Shown here in pieces: positions 9,304 to 16,661 of a stretch of DNA of 64,000 nucleotides. Location: positions 248,001 to 312,000 of the forward strand of contig NZ_JAFMSU010000001.1 of assembly GCF_017916365.1 (NCBI RefSeq), in the 5' to 3' direction. The notes beneath the pieces are model-generated. The model was given only the letters and a program-made list of their open reading frames with translations. It was not told where the DNA came from and did not search any database. This DNA is from Rufibacter roseolus. Lineage in GTDB: Bacteria; Bacteroidota; Bacteroidia; Cytophagales; Hymenobacteraceae. Every line of letters begins with the position of its first letter. Positions within the stretch are counted from its first letter, which is position 1. The translations under genes and the position numbers were made by a program.

Positions 9304-10446
9304 TTGGCCGGAATTTATCTTCATATCCCTTTTTGCAAACAAGCCTGTCACTACTGTGATTTCCATTTCAGTACGTCTATGGGCCTGAAGGAACAGGTCT
9401 TGCAGGCCATGCACCGCGAACTGGAACTCCAGCAGAACTACCTGCAAGGCGAGGTTATCAACACCATCTACTTCGGGGGCGGCACGCCGTCCATCTTATC
9501 AGTAGACGAATTGAACGGCCTTTTGGAGGCGATTTACGCGAAACATACGGTAAACCCGAACGCAGAGATCACCTTGGAAGCCAACCCCGACGACCTCACG
9601 CCGGAGAAACTGCAGGCTTTGCGGCAGACCCGCATCAACCGCCTGAGCATTGGCGTGCAGTCATTCCATGATCCGCATTTGCAGCTCATGAACCGGCCGC
9701 ATACCGCCGCCGAGGCTGTTAACTGCATCAGAATGGCGCAGGAACTGGGCTTTGACAACATCTCGCTGGACCTGATCTACGGCATCCCCGCCGAGGACGC
9801 GGCGCTTTGGGAAGAGGACCTGGCCAAAGCTTTCGCGTTGAATGTGCAGCACCTTTCCTGCTACGCGCTCACCATTGAACCCAACACCGTCTTCGGGAGC
9901 CGGGTACGGAAAGGCAAGTTCTCGCCCGCCGATGAAGAGCGCGTGGCCCGCCAGTTTGAGCTGCTCATGGACCAGGCCGCCCGGCACGGATTCCTGCACT
10001 ACGAGATCTCCAACTTCTGTCAGCCCGGTTTTGAGAGCAAGCACAACAGCAGCTACTGGAAACAGGTGCCGTACCTGGGCCTGGGTCCCAGCGCCCACTC
10101 CTTCAACGGCGTGAGCCGCCAATTCAACATCGCGCACAACCCTAAATACGTGCAGGCCCTGGAAGCCGGGCAACTGCCCTGCACCGTAGAGGAACTCTCT
10201 GTAGAAGACCGGGTAAACGAGTACGTCATGACCACGCTGCGCACCAGCTGGGGCTGCGACACGGCCTACATCCGGGAGAAATGGGGCATTGACCTGGTGG
10301 CCCTCCACGCGGCATACCTGCAGAAGATCTCAACCCAGGGACTGCTGCGGCAGGAAGGCGATATCCTGATCTTAACCGAAGCCGGCAAACTCTTGGCTGA
10401 TGAGATAGCGCTGGATCTGTTTTTACTCCAGGAAGAAGAGGCGTAG
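9304..10446 (+). CDS. hemW: HemW-like radical SAM heme chaperone
   Basis: A 380-residue radical SAM protein. The cluster motif CKQACHYC is at residues 10-17, followed by YFGGGTPSIL and LEANPDDLTPEKL, the usual HemW order. GVQSFHDPHLQLMNR and ISLDLIYGIPAE also match. HemW was long annotated as an anaerobic coproporphyrinogen oxidase but binds heme and delivers it to respiratory enzymes. The C-terminal helical HemN-C domain is present. The start must be TTG at 9304 because no in-frame ATG precedes the canonical MAGIYLHIPF. It is divergent from the Omp85 gene with 87 bp between them. Confidence 0.92.
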   Translation: MAGIYLHIPFCKQACHYCDFHFSTSMGLKEQVLQAMHRELELQQNYLQGEVINTIYFGGGTPSILSVDELNGLLEAIYAKHTVNPNAEITLEANPDDLTPEKLQALRQTRINRLSIGVQSFHDPHLQLMNRPHTAAEAVNCIRMAQELGFDNISLDLIYGIPAEDAALWEEDLAKAFALNVQHLSCYALTIEPNTVFGSRVRKGKFSPADEERVARQFELLMDQAARHGFLHYEISNFCQPGFESKHNSSYWKQVPYLGLGPSAHSFNGVSRQFNIAHNPKYVQALEAGQLPCTVEELSVEDRVNEYVMTTLRTSWGCDTAYIREKWGIDLVALHAAYLQKISTQGLLRQEGDILILTEAGKLLADEIALDLFLLQEEEA

Positions 10447-10456
10447 CGCATCAGCA

Positions 10457-10492
10457 GTTTGGGGGCTGTTTTGGAAAAAGCAGCCCCCAAAC
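10457..10492. terminator. GAAAACAGGC dyad, near-perfect hairpin copy after hemW
   Basis: GTTTGGGGGCTG (10457-10468) pairs exactly with CAGCCCCCAAAC (10481-10492), with TTTT..AAAA inside the loop. It lies 10 bp past the hemW stop, so it probably terminates hemW despite a modest T-run. Confidence 0.65.
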
Positions 10493-10627
10493 AGAGCTTT
10501 ATTATGGGATCACCAGGCACAAGGCAGCAGTTTTTGGCCATTCGCCTTGAAATAACGTACTGCTAATGCTTGCCTAGGAGGAATAAATCCTTAAATTGAT
10601 CCTATTCCTTCACTAAAACATCCCTTC

Positions 10628-11299
10628 ATGAAAAATTCTACCCAAACTTTCAGGCTGTTGATCCTGCTTTTCTGTAGTTTCCTGGCCACCTCCTGCTCCA
10701 AAGACGATGATGAGGAAGTGATCCCGCCCCTTGAAAACCAGCTGGAGTACAATGATGTAAAGTACGACCTGGCCACCGTGTTATCCGTTGACCTGGGTGC
10801 GGCCGGCTTCTCCACCACCGAGACCCACTACGGTCAAGCCTTCCTGCTTTCTGACTACGTGGCCACCGGCACCGCCGCCCCAAAGATTATTCTGCAGCTT
10901 TATATGTTTTCCAAGGGCGCTGCTTCTTTTGGCTCAGGCACGTTTGAGTTCGCAGATGTTGAACAGGCAGATGCAGAAACGAAATACAAAGACAAAAACT
11001 TCTTTTTTGATTCTGCCCTCCTGATTGACCTAAACGGCGATGAGGAAATGGACGAAAACACGGAAACGTTTATGATCAAGGCCGGCACCATTAAACTGTC
11101 TGGCACAGCGGGGAATTACAACATAGAGTGCGATGTCACCCTTGAGAACAACAAAGGGTTACGGGCCCAATACTCTGGCGTAGTTACTCCCATCACCATA
11201 GATGATGACGATGATGATCCTGCCACCGCAGAAATGAGGAAAGCACCCAAGTCTTTCTTTTCTATGTCTAAAGCCTTGCAAGGCCTTAAACTAAACTAA
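10628..11299 (+). CDS. Hypothetical surface-type lipoprotein with acidic loops
   Basis: A 223-residue protein with a lipoprotein signal; the lipobox FLATSC is followed by SKDDDEE, the acidic patch that acts in Bacteroidetes as a lipoprotein surface-export signal. The body is probably beta-rich. Two features stand out: an EF-hand-like loop LIDLNGDEEMDENTE (about residue 135) with Asp/Asn/Asp/Glu spacing suited to calcium, and a run of seven acidic residues in TIDDDDDDPATAE near the end. I recognise no family. It is preceded by the hemW hairpin and followed by its own terminator. Confidence 0.75.
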   Translation: MKNSTQTFRLLILLFCSFLATSCSKDDDEEVIPPLENQLEYNDVKYDLATVLSVDLGAAGFSTTETHYGQAFLLSDYVATGTAAPKIILQLYMFSKGAASFGSGTFEFADVEQADAETKYKDKNFFFDSALLIDLNGDEEMDENTETFMIKAGTIKLSGTAGNYNIECDVTLENNKGLRAQYSGVVTPITIDDDDDDPATAEMRKAPKSFFSMSKALQGLKLN

Positions 11300-11334
11300 A
11301 GTTAATCCAGCCACTTACCTGGCTTGCTTCTATT

Positions 11335-11390
11335 ATCCTCTGTTTTAGGGCTATCTTCGCAAAAGATACCTTAAAACAGAGGATATTTTT
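11335..11390 (+). terminator. Rho-independent terminator of the lipoprotein gene
   Basis: ATCCTCTGTTTTA (11335-11347) pairs exactly with TAAAACAGAGGAT (11372-11384); a small inner hairpin ATCTT/AAGAT sits in the loop, and ATTTTT follows. Confidence 0.88.
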
Positions 11391-11474
11391 ATGGCGGGTG
11401 CTTTCCTGGAGGAAACAGTGCTGTCACAACCTTTTGGCCTCGTAAAGGTATCTGCCTTAGTTGCTTACCAGCCA

Positions 11475-12599
11475 ATGAAGAAATTTATGTACATCCTTCT
11501 CTCCCTTATCGCTACCCTGGCCATAGGGGGCACTATGTTTCTGGCGTTTGCGCCGCAGTTCGGGGCCTCGGCCCATGGGCAGAGTCGGGAGCGCATTGAG
11601 AAGTCCAAGAATTACCGCGATGGCAAGTTCCAGAACCTTTCGCCCACGCCCATGATGGATGAATCGCCGTTCCTGGACAAGGTAAAGATCTTCGCCAAGT
11701 TCATTGGCGGCACCGAAGGCGCCACGCCCACAGATGCGTTGCCCATGGTAACTTTAAAGCCCGATGATTTCGCAGGCGTGCCGGCCGAGGGCGTGAAGGT
11801 GACCTGGTTCGGGCACTCGGCGGTGCTGTTGGAGCTGAACGGCCTGCGCATCTTCGCTGATCCCATGTTGGGGAAGCGGGCCTCGCCGGTGTCGTTTATC
11901 GGGAGCAAGCGGTTCAGCGAGAAACTGCCCATCGCCATTGAAGACCTGCCGCCGCTGGATGTGGTGTTACTCTCGCATGATCACTATGACCACCTGGACC
12001 ATGGCTCCATCCAGAAACTGAAAGCCAAAACCAAACACTTCTTCGTGCCGCTGGGCGTGGCCGCGCACCTGGTACGCTGGGGCGTGGAGACGAGCAAAAT
12101 CACGGAACTGGACTGGTGGGAGACTGCCCAGTACGAAGGTCTTTTCCTGGCTTCTACGCCCGCCCGCCATTTTTCGGGCCGGGGCCTCAAAGACCGTGAC
12201 CAGACCTTGTGGTGCTCCTGGGTGCTCAAAAGCGGAGACCAGTCCATCTTCTTCGGGGGCGACTCTGGCTATGACACGCACTTCAAGCAGATTGGCGAGA
12301 AATACGGCCCCTTTGACCTTACCATGCTGGAATGCGGGCAGTACAACGAGGCCTGGCGCTCTATCCACATGATGCCGGAGCAGACCGCCCAGGCCCACCT
12401 GGACCTGAAAGGCAAAACCCTTATGTCTACCCACTGGGGTGCTTTCTCCCTGGCCCTGCACCACTGGAAAGAACCTATTGAGCGCCTCTCCAAAGCCACG
12501 CAGCAACACAACATCCAACTGGTGACGCCGCTGATTGGCCAACGCTGGAGCCTGCAGGCCGAGCTGCCGCAGACGCAGTGGTGGAAAGGCGTGGAGTAA
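11475..12599 (+). CDS. MBL-fold hydrolase, NAPE-PLD/RomA-like
   Basis: A 374-residue metallo-beta-lactamase-fold protein. The start at 11475 opens with MKKFMYILLSLIATLAIG, a signal anchor; the open frame begins at 11391, inside the preceding terminator. Metal motifs are LSHDHYDHLDH (HxHxDH, about residue 165), an Asp in FGGDSGYDTH and a late His in LMSTHWGAFSLALHHW. VTWFGHSAVLLELNG at the start of the fold, TPARHFSGRGLKDRDQTLWC and the ECGQYNEAWRSIHMMPEQ segment are typical of the NAPE-phospholipase D/RomA/UlaG-like branch. Likely a zinc phosphodiesterase on a membrane or periplasmic substrate; the true substrate is unknown. Confidence 0.87.
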   Translation: MKKFMYILLSLIATLAIGGTMFLAFAPQFGASAHGQSRERIEKSKNYRDGKFQNLSPTPMMDESPFLDKVKIFAKFIGGTEGATPTDALPMVTLKPDDFAGVPAEGVKVTWFGHSAVLLELNGLRIFADPMLGKRASPVSFIGSKRFSEKLPIAIEDLPPLDVVLLSHDHYDHLDHGSIQKLKAKTKHFFVPLGVAAHLVRWGVETSKITELDWWETAQYEGLFLASTPARHFSGRGLKDRDQTLWCSWVLKSGDQSIFFGGDSGYDTHFKQIGEKYGPFDLTMLECGQYNEAWRSIHMMPEQTAQAHLDLKGKTLMSTHWGAFSLALHHWKEPIERLSKATQQHNIQLVTPLIGQRWSLQAELPQTQWWKGVE

Positions 12600-12670
12600 A
12601 AAGCCCAGGCAACATCGCAGGATTGCAGGTCGTAAAAAGTTTGTAGGAATTTCATTGCAAGAGAAGTGTT

Positions 12671-12708
12671 CGTTTCAGGCTTGAATTATGAAAAACAGGC
12701 CCCAAACG
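12671..12708. repeat. GAAAACAGGC dyad, copy upstream of 12738 gene
   Basis: Left arm CGTTTCAGGCTTGA, right arm AAAAACAGGCCCCAAACG; ends 29 bp before the next ATG. The right half is the conserved one. Confidence 0.65.
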
Positions 12709-12737
12709 CATCTTAATAGAAACTAACTTTTCTGACT

Positions 12738-13058
12738 ATGGAAACGCTAACCAATCACAATCGCTATGCGCCTGCTCCGGGTGGGCAGGGCCGGCATTCT
12801 TTCTTCGGTGTTGTTTTCGCCGGTTTTTTGGTCTTGTTCCTGGCCGGCGTGCTGTACTTCACCCGTCTAACCGACTTCTCCTCCCCAGAGGTGACATCTA
12901 CTCAACCGGTGGAGGATTTGCCTGCGGCGCAGGAGATAAAAATTGATGCCGCGGTTACTGGCTCTTCCGTTGGAACTACCGCCAACCTGGCCGGTCATGC
13001 TATGTTTGCGCCGCTGCTGGGGCAACCCACCAATGCCGCACCCTTGATTTTCAGGTAG
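12738..13058 (+). CDS. Hypothetical single-pass membrane protein
   Basis: A 106-residue protein I do not recognise. Residues about 22-42 (FFGVVFAGFLVLFLAGVLYF) form one membrane segment after a Gly/Pro-rich N-terminus; the rest is a soluble, Ala/Thr-rich tail (TANLAGHAMFAPLLGQPTNA). No catalytic motif is visible. The gene stands alone between the MBL hydrolase and the SGNH esterase. The hydrophobic segment with a clean start makes it likely real. Confidence 0.6.
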   Translation: METLTNHNRYAPAPGGQGRHSFFGVVFAGFLVLFLAGVLYFTRLTDFSSPEVTSTQPVEDLPAAQEIKIDAAVTGSSVGTTANLAGHAMFAPLLGQPTNAAPLIFR

Positions 13059-13211
13059 CGTCTACCGAGATCAAGGACGTTCCTATCGGTTGATTTCCCC
13101 AAAAGGCTGAAGGGTGGAAAGCAGGTTTTCTTAAAAGATGCGCTTTGAAACAAACACGGTTCTCAGCATCTTTACCCATACCAATTTCCACCCTTCAAAC
13201 CTTTTGGCTCC

Positions 13212-14306
13212 ATGCGGTCCAGTGCCCTTCTTCGCTTCTCGGCTTTTCTTTCTATCCTGCTTTGGTCAGGCTGCGCTACGCAGAAAAGTATCACCGTTGC
13301 CCCCCGCCACGAGCAGGTGACCTACATGGGCCGGGTGGGGAAACCATCGCCGGAGACGGCGGAACTGTACTGGTCGGGCACCTCGGTGAAGCTGAATTTT
13401 GAGGGTACTTCTGTAAAAGCGCGCCTAAAAGACAACGCCGGAAGAAGCTACTACAACGTGATCCTGGACGGCGACAGCATTACGGTGATCAAGCCAGATA
13501 CCTCCGCAAGGCTCTTCACCTTGGCCACCGGGCTGCCGAAGGGCAAGCACACGATAGAACTCTTCAAACGCACCGAGTGGGATAAAGGCACCACCACTTT
13601 TTATGGCTTTGAGCTGGGCGAGGGTGGCAAAGTATTACCGGCCGCGGCGCCTAAAACCCGCAGAATTGAGTTCTACGGCAACTCCATCACGGCCGGGTAC
13701 GCCGTGGAAGATTTCTCGGGCAAGGACAACCCCGAAGGCATGAACACGAACCACTACGTGAGCTACGCCGCCCTCACCTCGCGGTTCTTTGACGCCGACC
13801 ACACCTGTATCTGCAAAAGCGGCATCGGGATTACGGTAAGCTGGGAGCCCAACATCATGCCCGATATCTACGACCGCCTGAACCCCTCAGACCCCAGCAG
13901 CAAATGGGACTTCTCGCAGCAGCAGCCTGATGTGGTTATCATCAACCTCTTCCAGAACGATTCCTGGATTGTAAACCTACCGGATAATGCCCAGTTCAAG
14001 CGCAGGTTCGGGAGCACCAAACCCACCGAGGAATTCCTGATCACGGCGTACCAGAACTTCGTGAAGAGCATCAGAAGCAAGTACCCCAACGCCCACATCA
14101 TTGCCATGCTGGGCAACATGGACATCACCCGCACCGGCTCGCCGTGGCCGGGCTACGTGGAGAAAGCCGTTGCCGGCTTACAAGATCAGAAGATCTACAC
14201 CCTGTTTGCGCCTTACAAAGACACCCCGGGCCACCCCCGGGTAGAAGAGCAACAGGCCATGGCCAACCAGCTCATTAAGTTCATGCAGGAGAAGCTGAAC
14301 TGGTAA
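13212..14306 (+). CDS. CE2-like SGNH/GDSL esterase lipoprotein
   Basis: A 364-residue lipoprotein (lipobox LLWSGC). The N-terminal third looks like the beta-sandwich of carbohydrate esterase family 2 (ELYWSGTSVKLNFEGTSVKA), and the rest is an SGNH hydrolase: block I IEFYGNSITAGYAVED with the nucleophile Ser, INLFQNDSW for the Asn block, and a terminal GHPRVEEQ carrying the catalytic His. CE2 enzymes remove acetyl groups from sugars and polysaccharides. The lipid anchor places it on the cell envelope, probably deacetylating glycans. The stop overlaps by 1 base the possible ATG at 14306 of the next gene, so both are likely co-transcribed. Confidence 0.88.
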   Translation: MRSSALLRFSAFLSILLWSGCATQKSITVAPRHEQVTYMGRVGKPSPETAELYWSGTSVKLNFEGTSVKARLKDNAGRSYYNVILDGDSITVIKPDTSARLFTLATGLPKGKHTIELFKRTEWDKGTTTFYGFELGEGGKVLPAAAPKTRRIEFYGNSITAGYAVEDFSGKDNPEGMNTNHYVSYAALTSRFFDADHTCICKSGIGITVSWEPNIMPDIYDRLNPSDPSSKWDFSQQQPDVVIINLFQNDSWIVNLPDNAQFKRRFGSTKPTEEFLITAYQNFVKSIRSKYPNAHIIAMLGNMDITRTGSPWPGYVEKAVAGLQDQKIYTLFAPYKDTPGHPRVEEQQAMANQLIKFMQEKLNW

Positions 14307-14317
14307 TGCGGGCTCTT

Positions 14318-14935
14318 ATGAAAACAACCGGAATAACCCTGCTCTTCACCTTACTTTCCCTGGTAAGCTACGGGCAAAGCCGTGGGGCAACTGAGAAATT
14401 CAAAGCCAATCTGCTGCCCAGCAAAACCGGCGCCTTGCTCACCTACAACGGGCAAGAACACGCTTTCACCATCACGATGGACGCCGATAGCGTCAGGCCT
14501 TCTGATACACCAGGAATTGTATACGTAAACGGAATGATTGTTCAGGCTGGCCTTGTCCCTGTTCCAGCCGGACTCTATAAGGATAGTCTCACAGATAAAA
14601 GGCAGTTTGAAATCCTCCAGGCCTACGTTGCTTACGAGATGGAATACTTCAAGAAAGACTTAAACATCAATCATAGAGACTTAGAGGTGTATCAGGGTTT
14701 GTTTGGAGGAAAGCCATTCGTGGTTTGGACGTTCTCCATGCCTAAGAATGATAATATAAGAAAGCAAATCTACATCTCGGGCATTTGCTTCAACCAGACT
14801 TTGAGCTTGAACATACCAGTCAGGAGTGAAAAGGATTTTGAGAAATCTCTTGAGTTACTTACTCAAATGGCCAAGACAGTAAAAGAGTATGACCGTCCTT
14901 TGGATTTGAACCAGCTCTACAAAGAGCTTAACTAG
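14318..14935 (+). CDS. Hypothetical secreted protein
   Basis: A 205-residue protein with a signal peptide (MKTTGITLLFTLLSLVSYG, Q). An ATG at 14306 overlapping the upstream stop is in frame and would add MRAL; the one at 14318 gives the better signal peptide. The remainder is mixed alpha/beta with no motif I recognise. Base composition from about 14500 onward is visibly more AT-rich than the neighbours, which may mean looser codon use or recent acquisition. Context suggests a partner of the CE2-like esterase. Confidence 0.65.
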   Translation: MKTTGITLLFTLLSLVSYGQSRGATEKFKANLLPSKTGALLTYNGQEHAFTITMDADSVRPSDTPGIVYVNGMIVQAGLVPVPAGLYKDSLTDKRQFEILQAYVAYEMEYFKKDLNINHRDLEVYQGLFGGKPFVVWTFSMPKNDNIRKQIYISGICFNQTLSLNIPVRSEKDFEKSLELLTQMAKTVKEYDRPLDLNQLYKELN

Positions 14936-14942
14936 CTGCTGA

Positions 14943-14978
14943 TTTAAGGCTGTTTTCCCAAAAACAGGCGGAAAAGCC
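14943..14978. repeat. GAAAACAGGC dyad, copy upstream of pentapeptide gene
   Basis: TTTAAGGCTGTTTTCCC and AAAAACAGGCGGAAAAGCC; it starts 8 bp past the previous stop and ends 19 bp before the next ATG. Confidence 0.65.
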
Positions 14979-14997
14979 CTTCCCAGAAACTACTCCC

Positions 14998-15570
14998 ATG
15001 CAAGAGACCCTGCACCAGAACAAGACCTTTGACCAGCTTAACTACACCGGCAAAGGCGTGGCGGGCCGTGAGTTTGAGGAATGCACCTTTACCAACTGCG
15101 ATTTCACCGGTACCAACCTCTCCAACAACAGCTTCACCGATTGCGTCTTTGAGAACTGCAACCTGAGCAATGTGCAGTTGAGCCACTCCAAGCTGCACGA
15201 TGTCACCTTCACCAACTGCAAACTGGTGGGCGTAGATTTCAGCGTGTGCCACGATTTTCTGTTTGCCGTACGGTTCAAAGGCTGTTCCCTGGATTATACC
15301 TACTTTGCCAAAAAGAGCCTCAAAAAGACCGTCTTCGAGAACTGCAGCATCAAGGAAGCTAACTTTACGGATACGGATTTAACCCAAGCCGCCTTCCTGG
15401 ACTGTGACCTGGCAAGAACCGTTTTCCAGCGCAGCAACCTGGAGAAGGCAGATTTCAGGACGGCCTACAACTACACCCTGGACCCCGAGCTGAACCGCAT
15501 CAAGAAGGCGAAGTTCTCGGTACAGGGCGCGCTAGGCTTGCTGGCCAAGTACGATATTGACGTGAAGTAG
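14998..15570 (+). CDS. Pentapeptide-repeat protein (Qnr-like architecture)
   Basis: A 190-residue cytosolic protein made almost entirely of A(D/N)LxX-type pentapeptide repeats, for example CTFTNCDFTGTNLSNNSF, CVFENCNLSNVQL and ANFTDTDLTQAAFLDCDLA. Phe or Leu recurs at the central position and Cys is frequent. A break around residue 80-95 (VCHDFLFAVRFKGC) resembles the loop between coils in Qnr/MfpA proteins, which mimic DNA and shield gyrase, but most pentapeptide proteins of this size have no shown role. No signal peptide. The C-terminal 25 residues leave the repeat pattern and may form a dimerisation helix. Confidence 0.85.
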   Translation: MQETLHQNKTFDQLNYTGKGVAGREFEECTFTNCDFTGTNLSNNSFTDCVFENCNLSNVQLSHSKLHDVTFTNCKLVGVDFSVCHDFLFAVRFKGCSLDYTYFAKKSLKKTVFENCSIKEANFTDTDLTQAAFLDCDLARTVFQRSNLEKADFRTAYNYTLDPELNRIKKAKFSVQGALGLLAKYDIDVK

Positions 15571-15620
15571 CAGCGGCTGAGACTGTTCCACGGGGAAAAG
15601 GAAATTTTGTGTACATTTAG

Positions 15621-15653
15621 TACCGGCATTTTCTCCAGAACAGGTCTTTACCG
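15621..15653. repeat. GAAAACAGGC dyad, degenerate copy upstream of LytTR gene
   Basis: TACCGGCATTTTCTCC and AGAACAGGTCTTTACCG, ending 12 bp before the LytTR ATG. Confidence 0.45.
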
Positions 15654-15665
15654 TTTGCTAACCTT

Positions 15666-16529
15666 ATGCTTTCTTTTTTACGGCAGCCGTATCCGCTGAG
15701 CGAGCTCACGCTTATCAAATCCGTCTTCCATTCGCTGCTGTTTGGGTTTATCATCGCCTTCTCGCTTATCGTGTTTCAGCCGTTCGGGTCTTACAACTGG
15801 CACCATCCGTCAAAGAACCCTATTCTGGCGGGCTACGGCGTGGTAGCGGCGGTCTCGGTTTTCCTGAACTTCTATGCTTTCCGGAAAATGCTGCCCCGGC
15901 TTTTCACCGAGGCCAACTGGAGCGTAGGTAAGGAGATTATCTGGAACCTGCTGCACTTTGGCACCGGCGGATTTCTGTGCACCGTGTATGGTTCGCTCAT
16001 GGGCGTGATGCCCTTCACCCTGAACCAGATTCTCTACATGTCTATGGTGGCCTTCCTAATGGGCTTGGTACCGGCGGTGCTCCTGGTGATGATCAACTAC
16101 GTGTACCTGCTGCAGAAGTACCGCCCCCTAGAACCGATGGAGAAAAAAGAAACGCCTGCCCCGGCTGCTCCCTCAACCCAGGAAGAGGAACTGGTACTGG
16201 TGGCCGAGAACGGGAAAGACACCCTGGGGCTCTCTGCACTGAACCTGCTGTTCATTGAGGCTAGCGACAACTACTGCACCGTTTTTCACCTGGAATCCGG
16301 AAAACTGACCAAAACCTTGCTCCGCAGCAGCCTGAGTCGGTTGGAAAGTCAGATTACCTGGCCGGGCATTTCGCGGTGCCACCGTTCTTACCTGGTGAAT
16401 CTGGAGCAGGTGCAGACAGTATCGGGTAACGCCCAAGGGTACAAACTCCATTTCGCCGGCACAGACCAGGTGGTACCGGTGGCAAGGTCGTACTCGGGGC
16501 TGGTGCGGGAGACGTTTGTGGCTGCCTGA
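15666..16529 (+). CDS. Membrane-anchored LytTR-family transcription regulator
   Basis: A 287-residue protein. Residues 1-155 contain four predicted membrane segments (around FHSLLFGFIIAFSLIVFQ, AGYGVVAAVSVFLNFYAF, FGTGGFLCTVYGSLMG and AFLMGLVPAVLLVMINYVYL). After a Pro/Ala-rich linker comes a LytTR DNA-binding domain from about residue 185: LNLLFIEASDNYCTVFH, LLRSSLSRLESQI, ISRCHRSYLVNLEQVQ and VPVARSY are the standard landmarks. Such proteins bind DNA while embedded in the membrane and lack a receiver domain, so the membrane part is the likely sensor. Phased CCCC repeats directly downstream may be its target. Confidence 0.9.
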   Translation: MLSFLRQPYPLSELTLIKSVFHSLLFGFIIAFSLIVFQPFGSYNWHHPSKNPILAGYGVVAAVSVFLNFYAFRKMLPRLFTEANWSVGKEIIWNLLHFGTGGFLCTVYGSLMGVMPFTLNQILYMSMVAFLMGLVPAVLLVMINYVYLLQKYRPLEPMEKKETPAPAAPSTQEEELVLVAENGKDTLGLSALNLLFIEASDNYCTVFHLESGKLTKTLLRSSLSRLESQITWPGISRCHRSYLVNLEQVQTVSGNAQGYKLHFAGTDQVVPVARSYSGLVRETFVAA

Positions 16530-16532
16530 TCG

Positions 16533-16603
16533 CCCCAGGCGCCTTTGCCATTCACCCCAAAACCCGCCTATAGCCCCAAATAAGCGGCCTTTCGCCCCAT
16601 ACT
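16533..16603 (+). promoter_or_regulatory. Phased CCCC direct repeats, candidate LytTR operator
   Basis: CCCC blocks begin at 16533, 16555, 16574 and 16595 (spacings 22, 19, 21), in the contexts CGCCCCAGG, TCACCCCAAAAC, TAGCCCCAAATA and TCGCCCCATACT. LytTR proteins classically bind direct repeats about two helical turns apart. The last repeat ends about 25 bp before the -7 box at 16628. The link is inferred. Confidence 0.45.
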
Positions 16604-16627
16604 CCGGCGGCGTATTTCCGAGCCTTC

Positions 16628-16635
16628 TACTTTTG
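16628..16635 (+). promoter_or_regulatory. -7 box TACTTTTG
   Basis: Exact TAnnTTTG match 26 bp before the ATG at 16662. No TTTG stands at -33, which is consistent with dependence on an activator bound to the upstream repeats. Confidence 0.55.
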
Positions 16636-16661
16636 ACGAAACGATTCACACCTCCTTCGTC

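Noticed and set aside
14998-15570. Quinolone resistance protein Qnr
   Set aside because: Pentapeptide repeats and a mid-protein break are suggestive, but many unrelated proteins share them; no specific Qnr loop residues could be confirmed.
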